Origin: Croceicoccus estronivorus
GTDB taxonomy: Bacteria; Pseudomonadota; Alphaproteobacteria; Sphingomonadales; Sphingomonadaceae
Direction of reading: 5' to 3'
DNA: 64,000 nt
Assembly (NCBI RefSeq): GCF_001625325.1
Contig: NZ_JRQQ01000001.1
Location: 1 to 64,000, forward strand
A program made the position numbers and the translations under genes. Shown one piece after another: positions 24,967-33,124 of this stretch. The first letter of the stretch is position 1; each line of letters begins with the position of its first letter. Below the pieces are notes generated by a model. That model was not told where the DNA came from. It saw only the letters and a program-made list of their open reading frames with translations, and searched no databases.

Positions 24967-26373
24967 ATGACCATTGGTGCCGACGCCGGCATTGTCGATT
25001 GGGGAGTCTATATCGCCACCCATCGGCTGCCCACCTCAGTTCTGGCAGGCCGCAAGGCCAAGGGGGGACCGGAACGGGCGATCGCCTGGGCGGATGAAGA
25101 CAGTGTAACGATGGCAGTCGATGCCGCGCGCCGCTGTCTCAAGGACCGGCCACGGGACAACATCGACCTCGTGATCTTCGCCACAACCACTTACGCGTTC
25201 GATGAAAAGCAGGGTGCCGCCCTTATTTCCGCAGTGCTTGGCTTGCCGAAGAGCTCACGCACTGCCGACATCGGCCATTCGTTACGTGCCGGAGCCGATG
25301 CCTTGATGCTCGCCAACGATGCAGTGGCCAGCGGCAATGCCCGCAATGCACTGGTCATGATCGCGGACTGCCGCCTTGGCGCACCGGGCAGCGAATTGGA
25401 GCGCAGTGGCGGAGATGCCGCGGTTGCGTTTCTGATTGGCCGGGAAGACGTGGCCGCGCGACTGACCGCCCAAGCAGTACATTCAGAAGAGATTGTCGAT
25501 GTCTGGCGGCGTAATGGCGACCGCTTCACCCATGGTTGGGAAGACCGCTTTATCTCGCAATACGGGTTTCAGGAGCCTTCAGCCGCCGTAGCAGCCAAGC
25601 TTCCCTCCGCAGCCGAAAGCATGAGCCGTACGTGGGCCCTGAGCGCACCGAACAGGCGTGCTCTCGGCGGGCTGGCCAGGACACTGGGCATAACACCGGA
25701 CCAATTGATCACCAATCCATACGACACGGTCGGCTATTGCGGGGCCGCCCATGCCCCCCTGCTGTTGGCCGCTGCGCTCGACAATGCCCGCATCGGGCAC
25801 GAGATCGCCATGGTCGCCCATGGGGATGGCGCTTCCGCCCTGCTCTACACCGTTGCTGAAGAACGCGGGTCCCGCGCCTTTGCCGACGCGGTTGCCGATC
25901 GGATAGAAGTCACTTCACAGGCAGCCTATCGCCGGGCCCGGCGGCTCGATCCGGTCGAATACGAGCCTGCCGACGATCAGGGCATATCAGCCACAATCCA
26001 CTTCCGCGAACGGGCCGAAGACCTGCGTTTGCAGGGGCAACGCTGCCAGTGCGGTGAGCCGCAATTCCCCAAACAGCGGGTCTGCATCCGCTGTGGTGCC
26101 AGGGACTGTTTCATTGCCGAAGATTTCGCGGACCAGGCCGGTGCGCTCGTCACCTATACGCTGGATGCGTTTTTCCCTTCCCCCACACCGCCAACGGCTG
26201 TCGGCGTGGTCCAGGTCGAAAACGGGCCGCGCATCTACATGCAAATTGCCGGATTGGCCAAAGGCAATCCCACACTGGGCATGAAACTGCGTTTTGCATT
26301 TCGCCGCATTCACGATGCCGGGCGGCGGCCCAACTATTTCTGGAAAGCCCTCCCTGAAAGGAGCCGCTCATGA
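24967..26373 (+). CDS. HMG-CoA synthase/ketosynthase-like protein fused to a DUF35 OB-fold domain
   Basis: The 468-residue protein joins two modules. Residues 1-320 have the thiolase fold of HMG-CoA synthase/KAS III proteins (SVTMAVDAARRCL, VIFATTTYAFD, NPYDTVGYCGAAHAPL, AMVAHGDGASALLY). Residues about 335-468 are a DUF35 OB-fold with a rubredoxin-like zinc ribbon (CQCGEPQFPKQRVCIRCG). At the expected nucleophile position the sequence reads IGHSLRAGADAL, with no cysteine, so acyl transfer through a thioester is doubtful and an aldolase-like or structural role is possible. DUF35 normally partners Ltp-type thiolases, so a covalently fused version is notable. It is followed by a cysteine-containing thiolase with an ATGA overlap. 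Confidence 0.83.
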   Translation: MTIGADAGIVDWGVYIATHRLPTSVLAGRKAKGGPERAIAWADEDSVTMAVDAARRCLKDRPRDNIDLVIFATTTYAFDEKQGAALISAVLGLPKSSRTADIGHSLRAGADALMLANDAVASGNARNALVMIADCRLGAPGSELERSGGDAAVAFLIGREDVAARLTAQAVHSEEIVDVWRRNGDRFTHGWEDRFISQYGFQEPSAAVAAKLPSAAESMSRTWALSAPNRRALGGLARTLGITPDQLITNPYDTVGYCGAAHAPLLLAAALDNARIGHEIAMVAHGDGASALLYTVAEERGSRAFADAVADRIEVTSQAAYRRARRLDPVEYEPADDQGISATIHFRERAEDLRLQGQRCQCGEPQFPKQRVCIRCGARDCFIAEDFADQAGALVTYTLDAFFPSPTPPTAVGVVQVENGPRIYMQIAGLAKGNPTLGMKLRFAFRRIHDAGRRPNYFWKALPERSRS

Positions 26374-27515
26374 GCCTCAAGGACAAGGTCGCCGTTGTCG
26401 GCGTCGGCTGCTCCCAGTTCATGGAAAACTGGACAAGCAGCGCAGACGATATGATCGTCGATGCGGTGTTCGAGGCATATGCGGACGCCGGGATCGAAGA
26501 TCCCAACCGCCAGATCGACGCCATTTATTGTGGATCGCTCTATTCGGCGATGGGCCCTGTCGACGTCTCGGAAGCGCTCAAACTCTATAAGCCACTCACC
26601 TCGGTCTATAATTATTGCGCAACTGGCACGGAAGTAGTGCGTGCGGCCTGCATGGCCATCGCCGCCGGAGTGTACGACACGGTTCTGGCTGTCGGATACG
26701 ACAAGCCAAAGGACCGGGGCGTATCGGGGCCACCGGTGGCTTTCCGGGGCGTGCGCGATTTACCGGCCACACCCGCCGGCTGGTTTGCGCTTGCCGCAGC
26801 ACCCTATTTCGAAAAGTTCGGCGCCGGACGTGAAGATCTGGCGCGGATCGCGGTCAAGAACCATCACAATGGGACGCTGGCGCCCAAATCCTTCCTCAAA
26901 AAGGAAATCACCATCGAGGACGTGCTCAACGCCCGGGTGATTTCCTGGCCCTTCGGTCTTTACGATTGCGCCGCGCAGACGGATGGAGCCGCTGCTGTAA
27001 TCGTTACACGCGCCGATCTTGCAAGCGATTTTCCGAAGCAACCGGTCCTGGTGAAGGCGATCACTTCGCACTGTTCGCCCAATCCGCATACCGATCCGGA
27101 CCATGACTTTCTGCGGTGGAAAGCAACCGAATATGCCGCACGCGATGCCTATCGGATGGCCGGGATCGACGATCCCTTCAATCAGATCGACGTCGCCCAG
27201 GTGCATGATTGCTTCACGATGACCGAACTGGTTTCCTACGAGGATCTCGGCTTCATCGAGAAAGGCGCCGCCAAGGATCATATTGCCAGCGGAACCTTCG
27301 AACTGGGTGGCCATCTACCAGTGAATACCGACGGCGGGCTCAAGAGTTTCGGCCATCCCACCGGAGCCACCGGCGCGCGGATGATCGTGGAGAACGTCCT
27401 GCAATTGCGCGGCGAGGCAGGCCCTCGTCAGGTGAAGGACGCGAAGCTGGCATTGAGCCACAATATCGGCGGCTACCCCACCGGCTGTGCCGTCAGCATT
27501 CTGGGGGTCGAATGA
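26370..27515 (+). CDS. Thiolase (acetyl-CoA acetyltransferase, SCP2/Ltp group)
   Basis: The 381-residue thiolase keeps the catalytic set: nucleophile Cys83 in YNYCATGTE, HDCFTMTEL with the conserved HDxF, and FGHPTGATGAR near the C terminus. It should cleave a 3-oxoacyl-CoA with free CoA. The N terminus KVAVVGVGCSQFMENW is characteristic of SCP-x type thiolases that pair with DUF35 proteins, here the fused protein just upstream. Start and stop overlap both neighbours by four bases. It probably removes acetyl- or propionyl-CoA from the ring-derived acyl chain. Confidence 0.88.
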   Translation: MSLKDKVAVVGVGCSQFMENWTSSADDMIVDAVFEAYADAGIEDPNRQIDAIYCGSLYSAMGPVDVSEALKLYKPLTSVYNYCATGTEVVRAACMAIAAGVYDTVLAVGYDKPKDRGVSGPPVAFRGVRDLPATPAGWFALAAAPYFEKFGAGREDLARIAVKNHHNGTLAPKSFLKKEITIEDVLNARVISWPFGLYDCAAQTDGAAAVIVTRADLASDFPKQPVLVKAITSHCSPNPHTDPDHDFLRWKATEYAARDAYRMAGIDDPFNQIDVAQVHDCFTMTELVSYEDLGFIEKGAAKDHIASGTFELGGHLPVNTDGGLKSFGHPTGATGARMIVENVLQLRGEAGPRQVKDAKLALSHNIGGYPTGCAVSILGVE

Positions 27516-28318
27516 GCGGGGCCTACGAAACGCTGGAGATCACGGTCGCCGGCCATGTCGCGGTGCTGACGCTCTCCCGCGAAGCGCGCCACAATGCCAT
27601 TTCCAGTCGGATGAACGTGGAACTGCCCGTGGCATGGCGACAACTGGAAGACGATCCTGCCATCCGCGTTGTCGTGGTCACCGGCGCAGGGGTGAAGGCT
27701 TTCTGCACCGGTGCAGATCTTGCCGATCTCCCGCGAACGGAAGACCCCGAATTCGCGCAGCAACTTGCTTCGATAGGCTGGACCGGTCGCCAGTGCGGCG
27801 TCACCAAACCGGTAATCGCCGCCATCAACGGCCTGACTGTTGGCGCGGGACTTCATTATGCGGCCGATTCCGACATCGTCCTGGCCGCCGACCATGCCCG
27901 GTTCGTCGACAGCCACGTCGCAGTCGGCCTGATCGCCGCTCTCGAACCTGTCAGCCTGGTACGCAGAATACCGCTTGGCGCAGTCATGAAACTGGCGCTG
28001 ACCGGCGGCGATGAAAAGATGACCGCGCAAGAGGCTTATCGTATCGGGATGGTCGACGAGATCATGCCACTGGACCAGTTGATGCCCCGCGCAATGGAAC
28101 TGGCTGCCAGCATTGCGCGGCATTCCCCGACCGCCGTGGCCCGCACCCGCGCTTCCATCTGGGCCGCAAAGGAAATGGGTCTGGGCGATGCTCTCGAAAA
28201 AGGGTGGCATTACATTCTGGCCCAGACCCAGCACCCGGATGTCGAGGAAGGCGTGGCCGCGTTTCTGGAAAAGCGCCCGCCCGCATGGCGCGACCGTGAA
28301 CCGGGAGATCTCGATTGA
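27512..28318 (+). CDS. Enoyl-CoA hydratase/isomerase family (crotonase) protein
   Basis: The 268-residue crotonase has the oxyanion-hole strands GAGVKAFCTGADL and NGLTVGAGLHYAADSDIV. At the place of the usual catalytic glutamates it reads VDSHVAVGLIAALEP, so it may not be a simple hydratase. Isomerases, retro-Claisen C-C hydrolases and decarboxylases of this superfamily show such changes. The start at 27512 overlaps the thiolase stop (ATGA); the longer frame from 27209 is shadow. It is followed by a second crotonase with a TTGA overlap, so the two may act in sequence or together. Confidence 0.85.
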   Translation: MSGAYETLEITVAGHVAVLTLSREARHNAISSRMNVELPVAWRQLEDDPAIRVVVVTGAGVKAFCTGADLADLPRTEDPEFAQQLASIGWTGRQCGVTKPVIAAINGLTVGAGLHYAADSDIVLAADHARFVDSHVAVGLIAALEPVSLVRRIPLGAVMKLALTGGDEKMTAQEAYRIGMVDEIMPLDQLMPRAMELAASIARHSPTAVARTRASIWAAKEMGLGDALEKGWHYILAQTQHPDVEEGVAAFLEKRPPAWRDREPGDLD

Positions 28319-29040
28319 GCTACGGCACTCTCGCGATGACCCGGCAAGGGCACGTCCAGTTGATCAAACTGATCAGCGATGATGGCATGAACTGCTACAC
28401 GCCGGAAATGGGCGAAGATCTGGTCGAGGCCCTGCGCGCGGCCGCGTCTGACGATGATGTGGCTGCCATCGTTCTGACCGGCAGAGGCCGTGCGTTCTGC
28501 GCCGGGGCACATCGTAGCGTGTTGACCGGCAAGACAGGCCCGTCCGGCCTGACGATCGGGCAGGAGCATTTCATTGCCGGGTTCGCTCCCGAATTTGCCG
28601 CTATCCCGAAACTGACCATCACCGCATTCAATGGGTCCGCCGCCGGGATCGGCGTCACCATGAGCCTGCTTTGCGATCTGCGGCTCGCCGTGCCCGGCGC
28701 GCGGTTGCGCCCCAATTTTGCGGAGCTGGGGATCATGCCCGGCCTCGGTTCTACCAAGACGCTGGTCGATATCGTGGGGCTGCCAGCCGCGAAGAAGCTG
28801 CTGCTGTGCGATCGCATGATTGCAAGTGAGGAAGCCGCCCAAATAGGATTGGTGGATGAAATCGTCGCGGCAGAGGACCTGTTGCCCCGCACCGTCGCGT
28901 TGGGCGAAGCAGTGGCAGGCGGCCATGCGAAAGTCATCGGCGAAATCAAGGCCGCCCTCAACGCGGCACACGAAGGCACTGTCGCAGATGCTCTGGTGCG
29001 CGAAGCGGAAGCAGCCGCCCGGCTGCGAGGCGCCCCATGA
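28315..29040 (+). CDS. Enoyl-CoA hydratase/isomerase family (crotonase) protein
   Basis: The 241-residue protein has GRGRAFCAGAHRSVL and NGSAAGIGVTMSLLCDLRLAVPGARLRPNFAELGIMPGLGSTKTL. The first glutamate position is kept (FAELG) while the second is not (IMPGLG), the pattern seen in isomerases and some C-C bond hydrolases rather than in dual-glutamate hydratases. It begins at TTG within a TTGA overlap with the previous crotonase, so its translation depends on termination upstream. It ends with an ATGA overlap to a hotdog protein. Confidence 0.83.
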   Translation: MSYGTLAMTRQGHVQLIKLISDDGMNCYTPEMGEDLVEALRAAASDDDVAAIVLTGRGRAFCAGAHRSVLTGKTGPSGLTIGQEHFIAGFAPEFAAIPKLTITAFNGSAAGIGVTMSLLCDLRLAVPGARLRPNFAELGIMPGLGSTKTLVDIVGLPAAKKLLLCDRMIASEEAAQIGLVDEIVAAEDLLPRTVALGEAVAGGHAKVIGEIKAALNAAHEGTVADALVREAEAAARLRGAP

Positions 29041-29471
29041 GCCAGGACATCAGCTACGACGACTTCGACGCACTGGCGGCAATCGAAGCACGCGGTTTCA
29101 CCCCTTGGGGGCCACCGCTCACGATCGGGCTGGAGGCCGTGAAGGCATTCCAGGATGTGACCGGAGCGCAATCCGAAAACGGGCATATCCCCGGCGTGAT
29201 GTTACAGGCAATGTTGCCACGACTGGTTCCGGCACTCGACTGGTCCGTGACCGGCCATAGCGGCGCAATCAACCTCGGCAGCCCCTCCATCCGGTATCCT
29301 GTAAGAATCCAATGCGGCGCCCAATTGTGCGGGCGTAGCCGACTGGCATCTGCCAAAGCCCATCCCAAGGGGACGCTGATCGCGCTCGAGTTCGAAGTGC
29401 GCGGGCAGGACACGCAGAAGCCTTGTCTCAAGTCGACAATCGAGTTGCTCTACCTCGAGGCAAAACGATGA
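29037..29471 (+). CDS. Hotdog-fold MaoC/NodN-like protein
   Basis: The 144-residue protein shows a single hotdog domain. GHIPGVMLQAMLPRLVPAL is the central helix, followed by INLGSPSIRYPVRIQCGAQLCGRSRL and GTLIALEFEVRGQDTQKPCLKS. The IRYP.R...G..L.GR pattern is that of MaoC-like dehydratases and NodN relatives. The usual catalytic D-x4-H is not clear, so thioesterase or subunit roles are possible. It overlaps its neighbours on both sides by four bases. In steroid-type operons such proteins sit beside Ltp thiolases and DUF35 proteins, as here. Confidence 0.72.
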   Translation: MSQDISYDDFDALAAIEARGFTPWGPPLTIGLEAVKAFQDVTGAQSENGHIPGVMLQAMLPRLVPALDWSVTGHSGAINLGSPSIRYPVRIQCGAQLCGRSRLASAKAHPKGTLIALEFEVRGQDTQKPCLKSTIELLYLEAKR

Positions 29472-30622
29472 CCATCGCAGGCAAGGTCGCGATTGCCGGG
29501 ATCGGGCAAACGCAGTTCGGGCGCGGGCTGGCGGAGTCCGAACGCGAGCTGGCCTACATGGCCATTGACATGGCTCTCAAGGATGCCGGGATCGAACCGT
29601 CGGAAATCGACGCGCTAAGCAGCTATACGATGGAGGCCACCCCGGATTTCGAGATCGTCCGCAATCTCGGCCTCGGTCCGCTCAGCTATTTCTCTCAGGC
29701 ACCGCACGGTGGAGGCGCGGGGCCCGCAGCGATCGGCCATGCAGCGATGGCATTGGCCACCGGCCAGGCAAAGGCGGCCGTCGTCTGGCGCGCACGCAAA
29801 CGGTCCGCTGCCGGCACACGCGTCTGGGCGCAATCCGTGCCTGTGCTGAACGATCACTGGAAGTGGTCCCGCCCGTCTGGCCTGCTGCGCCCGGTGGATG
29901 AAGTGGCCATGATCGCGCGCCGATATGCCCACCAATATGGGGACATCGCCCCCGCGCTTGCGGAAATCGCGGTAACCTTGCGCCGCTACGCCTGCGCCAA
30001 TCCGGCAGCCACCATGTATGGCAAACCCATGGACGAGGCAGATTACCACGCCTCACGCATGGTGGCCGATCCGTTGCGCCTGTTCGATAATTGTCTCGAA
30101 ACGGATGGAGCGGTGGCATTGGTCCTGCTGCCCGCAACCAGAGCGCGCGATGCCCGCCAGCCCCCGGTGCTGATAGAAGCTTTTGCCCAGGGTCTGGTGC
30201 CCGGTCATCAATCGATGGCCGATTTCCATCGCGCTGACGCATTGACGGGCAGCAGCGCCGTTACAGCGGAGCATCTCTGGCAAAGGACGGCCTTCACGGC
30301 GGCTGATGTCGATGTTGCGCAATTCTACGACGCGTTTTCGCCCATGATCCTCTTCTCCCTTGAGGCATATGGATTCGCCCCGCGCGGAGAAGGCGCACGT
30401 ATGATCGTGGAGGGCGCACTGCGGCCCGATGGCGCTTTGCCCACCAACACCGCTGGCGGAGGTCTGTCGGAAGCATACCTGCACGGCATGAATCTGGCGA
30501 CCGAGGCAGTACGGCAATTGCGCGGTACGGCGACGACGCAGATTGCCGATGCCCGCCTCGCGCTCGTTACCGGTTGCGACGCCACGCCAAACGGGGCGCT
30601 GCTTCTGAGGAGGGACGGATGA
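29468..30622 (+). CDS. Ltp-type thiolase-like protein, probable retro-aldolase subunit
   Basis: The 384-residue protein has a thiolase fold (KVAIAGIGQTQFGRGLAESE at the start) but lacks the catalytic residues. The nucleophile region reads APHGGGAGPAAIGHAAMAL without cysteine, and the C-terminal GHP motif is replaced by AYLHGMNLATEAVRQLRG. These features are those of lipid-transfer-protein aldolases such as Ltp2, which with a DUF35 partner cleave the C-C bond of a beta-hydroxyacyl-CoA. The DUF35 gene follows directly with an ATGA overlap, supporting a two-protein aldolase. The bond cleaved here is unknown. Confidence 0.82.
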   Translation: MTIAGKVAIAGIGQTQFGRGLAESERELAYMAIDMALKDAGIEPSEIDALSSYTMEATPDFEIVRNLGLGPLSYFSQAPHGGGAGPAAIGHAAMALATGQAKAAVVWRARKRSAAGTRVWAQSVPVLNDHWKWSRPSGLLRPVDEVAMIARRYAHQYGDIAPALAEIAVTLRRYACANPAATMYGKPMDEADYHASRMVADPLRLFDNCLETDGAVALVLLPATRARDARQPPVLIEAFAQGLVPGHQSMADFHRADALTGSSAVTAEHLWQRTAFTAADVDVAQFYDAFSPMILFSLEAYGFAPRGEGARMIVEGALRPDGALPTNTAGGGLSEAYLHGMNLATEAVRQLRGTATTQIADARLALVTGCDATPNGALLLRRDG

Positions 30623-31047
30623 TCGACGGCATTCCCCTGCCCGCTCGCGACGGACCGTTCGAAGCCGGTTTCTGGCGGGCGCTGGAACGCGGCGAACTGG
30701 CCCATCAAAATTGCGCTGACTGCGGGGTATGGCATTTCCCCCCCCGCTGGCGCTGCCATTGTGGCCAGCCGCTTGCCTATCGCGCGGTATCCGGCAACGC
30801 GCGTTTGTGGTCATGGACAGTAATTCACCCGCCTGTCCTTCCGGCCTTCGCACCGTTCGCCCCCTACCCTGTAGCCATCGCGGAACTGGCCGAAGCGCCT
30901 GGCCTGCGCATGGTGGGCCCGCTCGTACAAACGGCGGGCGATCCGATAAACCATGTCGATCCCTCGCGGTTGACGATCGGCATGCCACTGCAAGCCTGCA
31001 TCGTTGAACTGGCCGAAGGCACGCCCTGGCCTGCCTGGAAAATCTGA
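30619..31047 (+). CDS. DUF35 zinc-ribbon/OB-fold protein, partner of the Ltp-type protein
   Basis: The 142-residue protein starts with a helix (FEAGFWRALERGELAHQNC) followed by a zinc ribbon CADCGVWHFPPRWRCHC, then an OB fold with ARLWSWTVIHPPVLPAF and VAIAELAEAPGLRMVGPL. This is the standard DUF35 arrangement (acyl-CoA binding, OB-fold). DUF35 proteins activate adjacent thiolase-like aldolases such as Ltp2-ChsH2. The ATG overlaps the preceding thiolase-like stop. The P450 gene follows after 23 bases. Confidence 0.85.
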   Translation: MIDGIPLPARDGPFEAGFWRALERGELAHQNCADCGVWHFPPRWRCHCGQPLAYRAVSGNARLWSWTVIHPPVLPAFAPFAPYPVAIAELAEAPGLRMVGPLVQTAGDPINHVDPSRLTIGMPLQACIVELAEGTPWPAWKI

Positions 31048-31070
31048 ACGCGTACTGTGGAGAATGCCAA

Positions 31071-32261
31071 GTGGCAGCCGATTACGATCCCTTTTCGACC
31101 GAAGCCATGAGCGATCCACATCCGTTGTATCGCGAACTGCGAGCTGAAGGATGCCCGCACTTTGTCGAGGCGCGCCGGGCATGGGCGCTGACATTGTATG
31201 ATGATCTGAGAAAGGCCAGCCTGACTCCCAAATGGCTGGACTTCCGCGCGGGCCAGACGCCAGCGCAACTCATGCTGGGCGAGCCCGTGCCGCACACTTT
31301 CATGACAATGAACGCACCGGAAAACCGCAAATGGCGTGGATTGCTTGAACCGTTCTACGCCGCCAGTGCCGTAAACAGGGAAGTGCCCCGCCTGAAAGGT
31401 ATCGTAGACAGCGAACTCGCTGCGTTGAAAGGGCTCGAAACATTCGACGCCTATCACGATTTCGCCAATCAGGTGATGTGTATCAATGCAGGATACAACC
31501 TTGGCATCCCGCGCGCCCAGGCCATCCATGCCCGCGATCTGATTGATCGGATGATCCTCAATCGCGTTCCCGGACAAGTCGGCGCTTCCACCCCGGACAG
31601 TCAGCAGGCCGCAGGCGAACTGATGCAGTTGCTTGCCGCCCACGTACAACAGATGCGTGCCGATCCCGAAGCAGGCGGCCCGCATGGGCGGCGTCTGCGC
31701 GATGCGGAAGTGGATGGCCAGCGCCTGACCGACGAGAACCTGCTATCCTATCTGTTCAGCCTGCTGGTGGTCGGATCGGAAACCACTCCGATGGCAGTCG
31801 CAGGCACGCTCTATTACCTGGCACGGCATCCAGATCAGAAAGCCATGGTTCTCGCCGATCATGGCTTGCTGCACGATGCCTTTCGCGAAACCTGTCGCTA
31901 CGATCAGCCCACAAACATGCTTGCCCGGCGTGCCGCGATGGACTTCGAGCTCAATGGGGCCAACGTGAAACAGGGGGACAACCTGCTGTTCATCTACGCC
32001 TCTGCCAATCGGGACGACGCACGCTTCCCCGACCCCGATCGCTATGACATCACCCGCCCCAACGAAGGCGATCTCAGCTTCGGCGTCGGTTCACATTTCT
32101 GCCTCGGTGCCTACCTCGCGCAAACGGCGGCAGGCCTGATGCTCAACGCGATCTTCGATGCGATAGAGGATTATGAGGTGATCGAGGACGCTTGCGAGCG
32201 TGCCTATGGCGAGCACCTGAATGGCTTCATCCGGATGACTGTCAGTCCCCGCTGGAAGTAG
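31071..32261 (+). CDS. Cytochrome P450
   Basis: The 396-residue soluble bacterial P450 has the I-helix oxygen-activation motif VGSETTP, the K-helix ETCR and the heme-binding loop FGVGSHFCLGAYLAQ with Cys344 as proximal ligand. It would hydroxylate a lipophilic substrate with electrons from a ferredoxin. Start is GTG at 31071 with GGAGA upstream. It ends the plus-strand operon and its last 20 bases overlap the convergent TetR gene. In the recalled estrogen cluster a P450 (EdcA) 4-hydroxylates estrone and feeds the extradiol dioxygenase, so this is a candidate for that step. No ferredoxin is adjacent; the nearest is at 42759-43091. Confidence 0.88.
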   Translation: MAADYDPFSTEAMSDPHPLYRELRAEGCPHFVEARRAWALTLYDDLRKASLTPKWLDFRAGQTPAQLMLGEPVPHTFMTMNAPENRKWRGLLEPFYAASAVNREVPRLKGIVDSELAALKGLETFDAYHDFANQVMCINAGYNLGIPRAQAIHARDLIDRMILNRVPGQVGASTPDSQQAAGELMQLLAAHVQQMRADPEAGGPHGRRLRDAEVDGQRLTDENLLSYLFSLLVVGSETTPMAVAGTLYYLARHPDQKAMVLADHGLLHDAFRETCRYDQPTNMLARRAAMDFELNGANVKQGDNLLFIYASANRDDARFPDPDRYDITRPNEGDLSFGVGSHFCLGAYLAQTAAGLMLNAIFDAIEDYEVIEDACERAYGEHLNGFIRMTVSPRWK

Positions 32262-32892
32262 CCGGGCCCATCGTCTTCAGCCCGGCGATGATGATTTTCG
32301 CCATCAGGCTGAAATCCTCGTGCTTGAAGTTATCCGGCTCGAAAAAAGACCGCTGGACCATGGGGCCAACCATCAGTTCGTGCGCCAATGCGGGGTCCGT
32401 GCCTTCGGGCAGTTCACCCCGGTCGATTGCCCGCTGGATCATCGCGATGCCGGATGCCCGGCGGCGATCGACCGTTTCATGCAAACGCTCGGCCAGTGCC
32501 TCGTTATGCATGGCTTCACTGACCAGAGCAGGCAATACGCTTGGTAGCGGCGTCGTCCGCAGGAATTCGTAATATTGATCGATATAGCCCAGAATCTCGC
32601 TTTCGAGATTGCCGGTCTCCGGAACCTCGATCAGGGGCAGCAGGTCGAAGGCCGCGATTGCCAATTCTTCCTTGGTCGCCCAGCGACGATAAATCGTCGC
32701 CTTGCTGACTTTCGCCCGTGCGACGACCGCATCGACTGTCAGGCCGGAAAAGCCAAGCTCGCCCAGCAAGGCCAGCGTTTCGACCAGGATGGCCTTTTCA
32801 CGGCTTGCGTCGCGCGGTCTGCCCGGCGAGCGGCGGGGGGCGGTCGTAGTTCTTTCAGTCGTCAATAATCGGGCCTTTGCAGGATCACACAA
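32242..32892 (-). CDS. TetR/AcrR-family transcriptional regulator
   Basis: The 216-residue protein has the TetR DNA-binding domain around SREKAILVETLALLGELGFSGLTVDAVVARAKVSKATIYRRWATKEEL. The ligand domain ends with the C-terminal half typical of TetR_C. I start at the TTG at 32892 because AAGGAG lies nine bases before it. The frame continues to 32961 and another TTG sits at 32865. It converges on the P450 gene, overlapping its end by 20 bases, and probably controls the operon or its own upstream region. The effector is likely a pathway metabolite. Confidence 0.78.
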   Translation of the reverse strand: MCDPAKARLLTTERTTTAPRRSPGRPRDASREKAILVETLALLGELGFSGLTVDAVVARAKVSKATIYRRWATKEELAIAAFDLLPLIEVPETGNLESEILGYIDQYYEFLRTTPLPSVLPALVSEAMHNEALAERLHETVDRRRASGIAMIQRAIDRGELPEGTDPALAHELMVGPMVQRSFFEPDNFKHEDFSLMAKIIIAGLKTMGPATSSGD

Positions 32893-33124
32893 AACCTTGC
32901 GCTCCTTCAACGGATAGGCGGGGGTCTTCGCATGTTCAAGCCCACCGTCCCGCGGTGGCAAGCTGTCAGATCGGGCGCGATCGGATCATACGAATTCTCC
33001 TTAATGGACAAAGAGAACCCGATTGGACCAGAAGCACAAAATTCCGGGCTGAGGACATTGCGAACTGGTGCATCTTGCCCAAGCAGCGGAAACGAAAATG
33101 GATGCTTTGGGCAGAGGCCGGATA

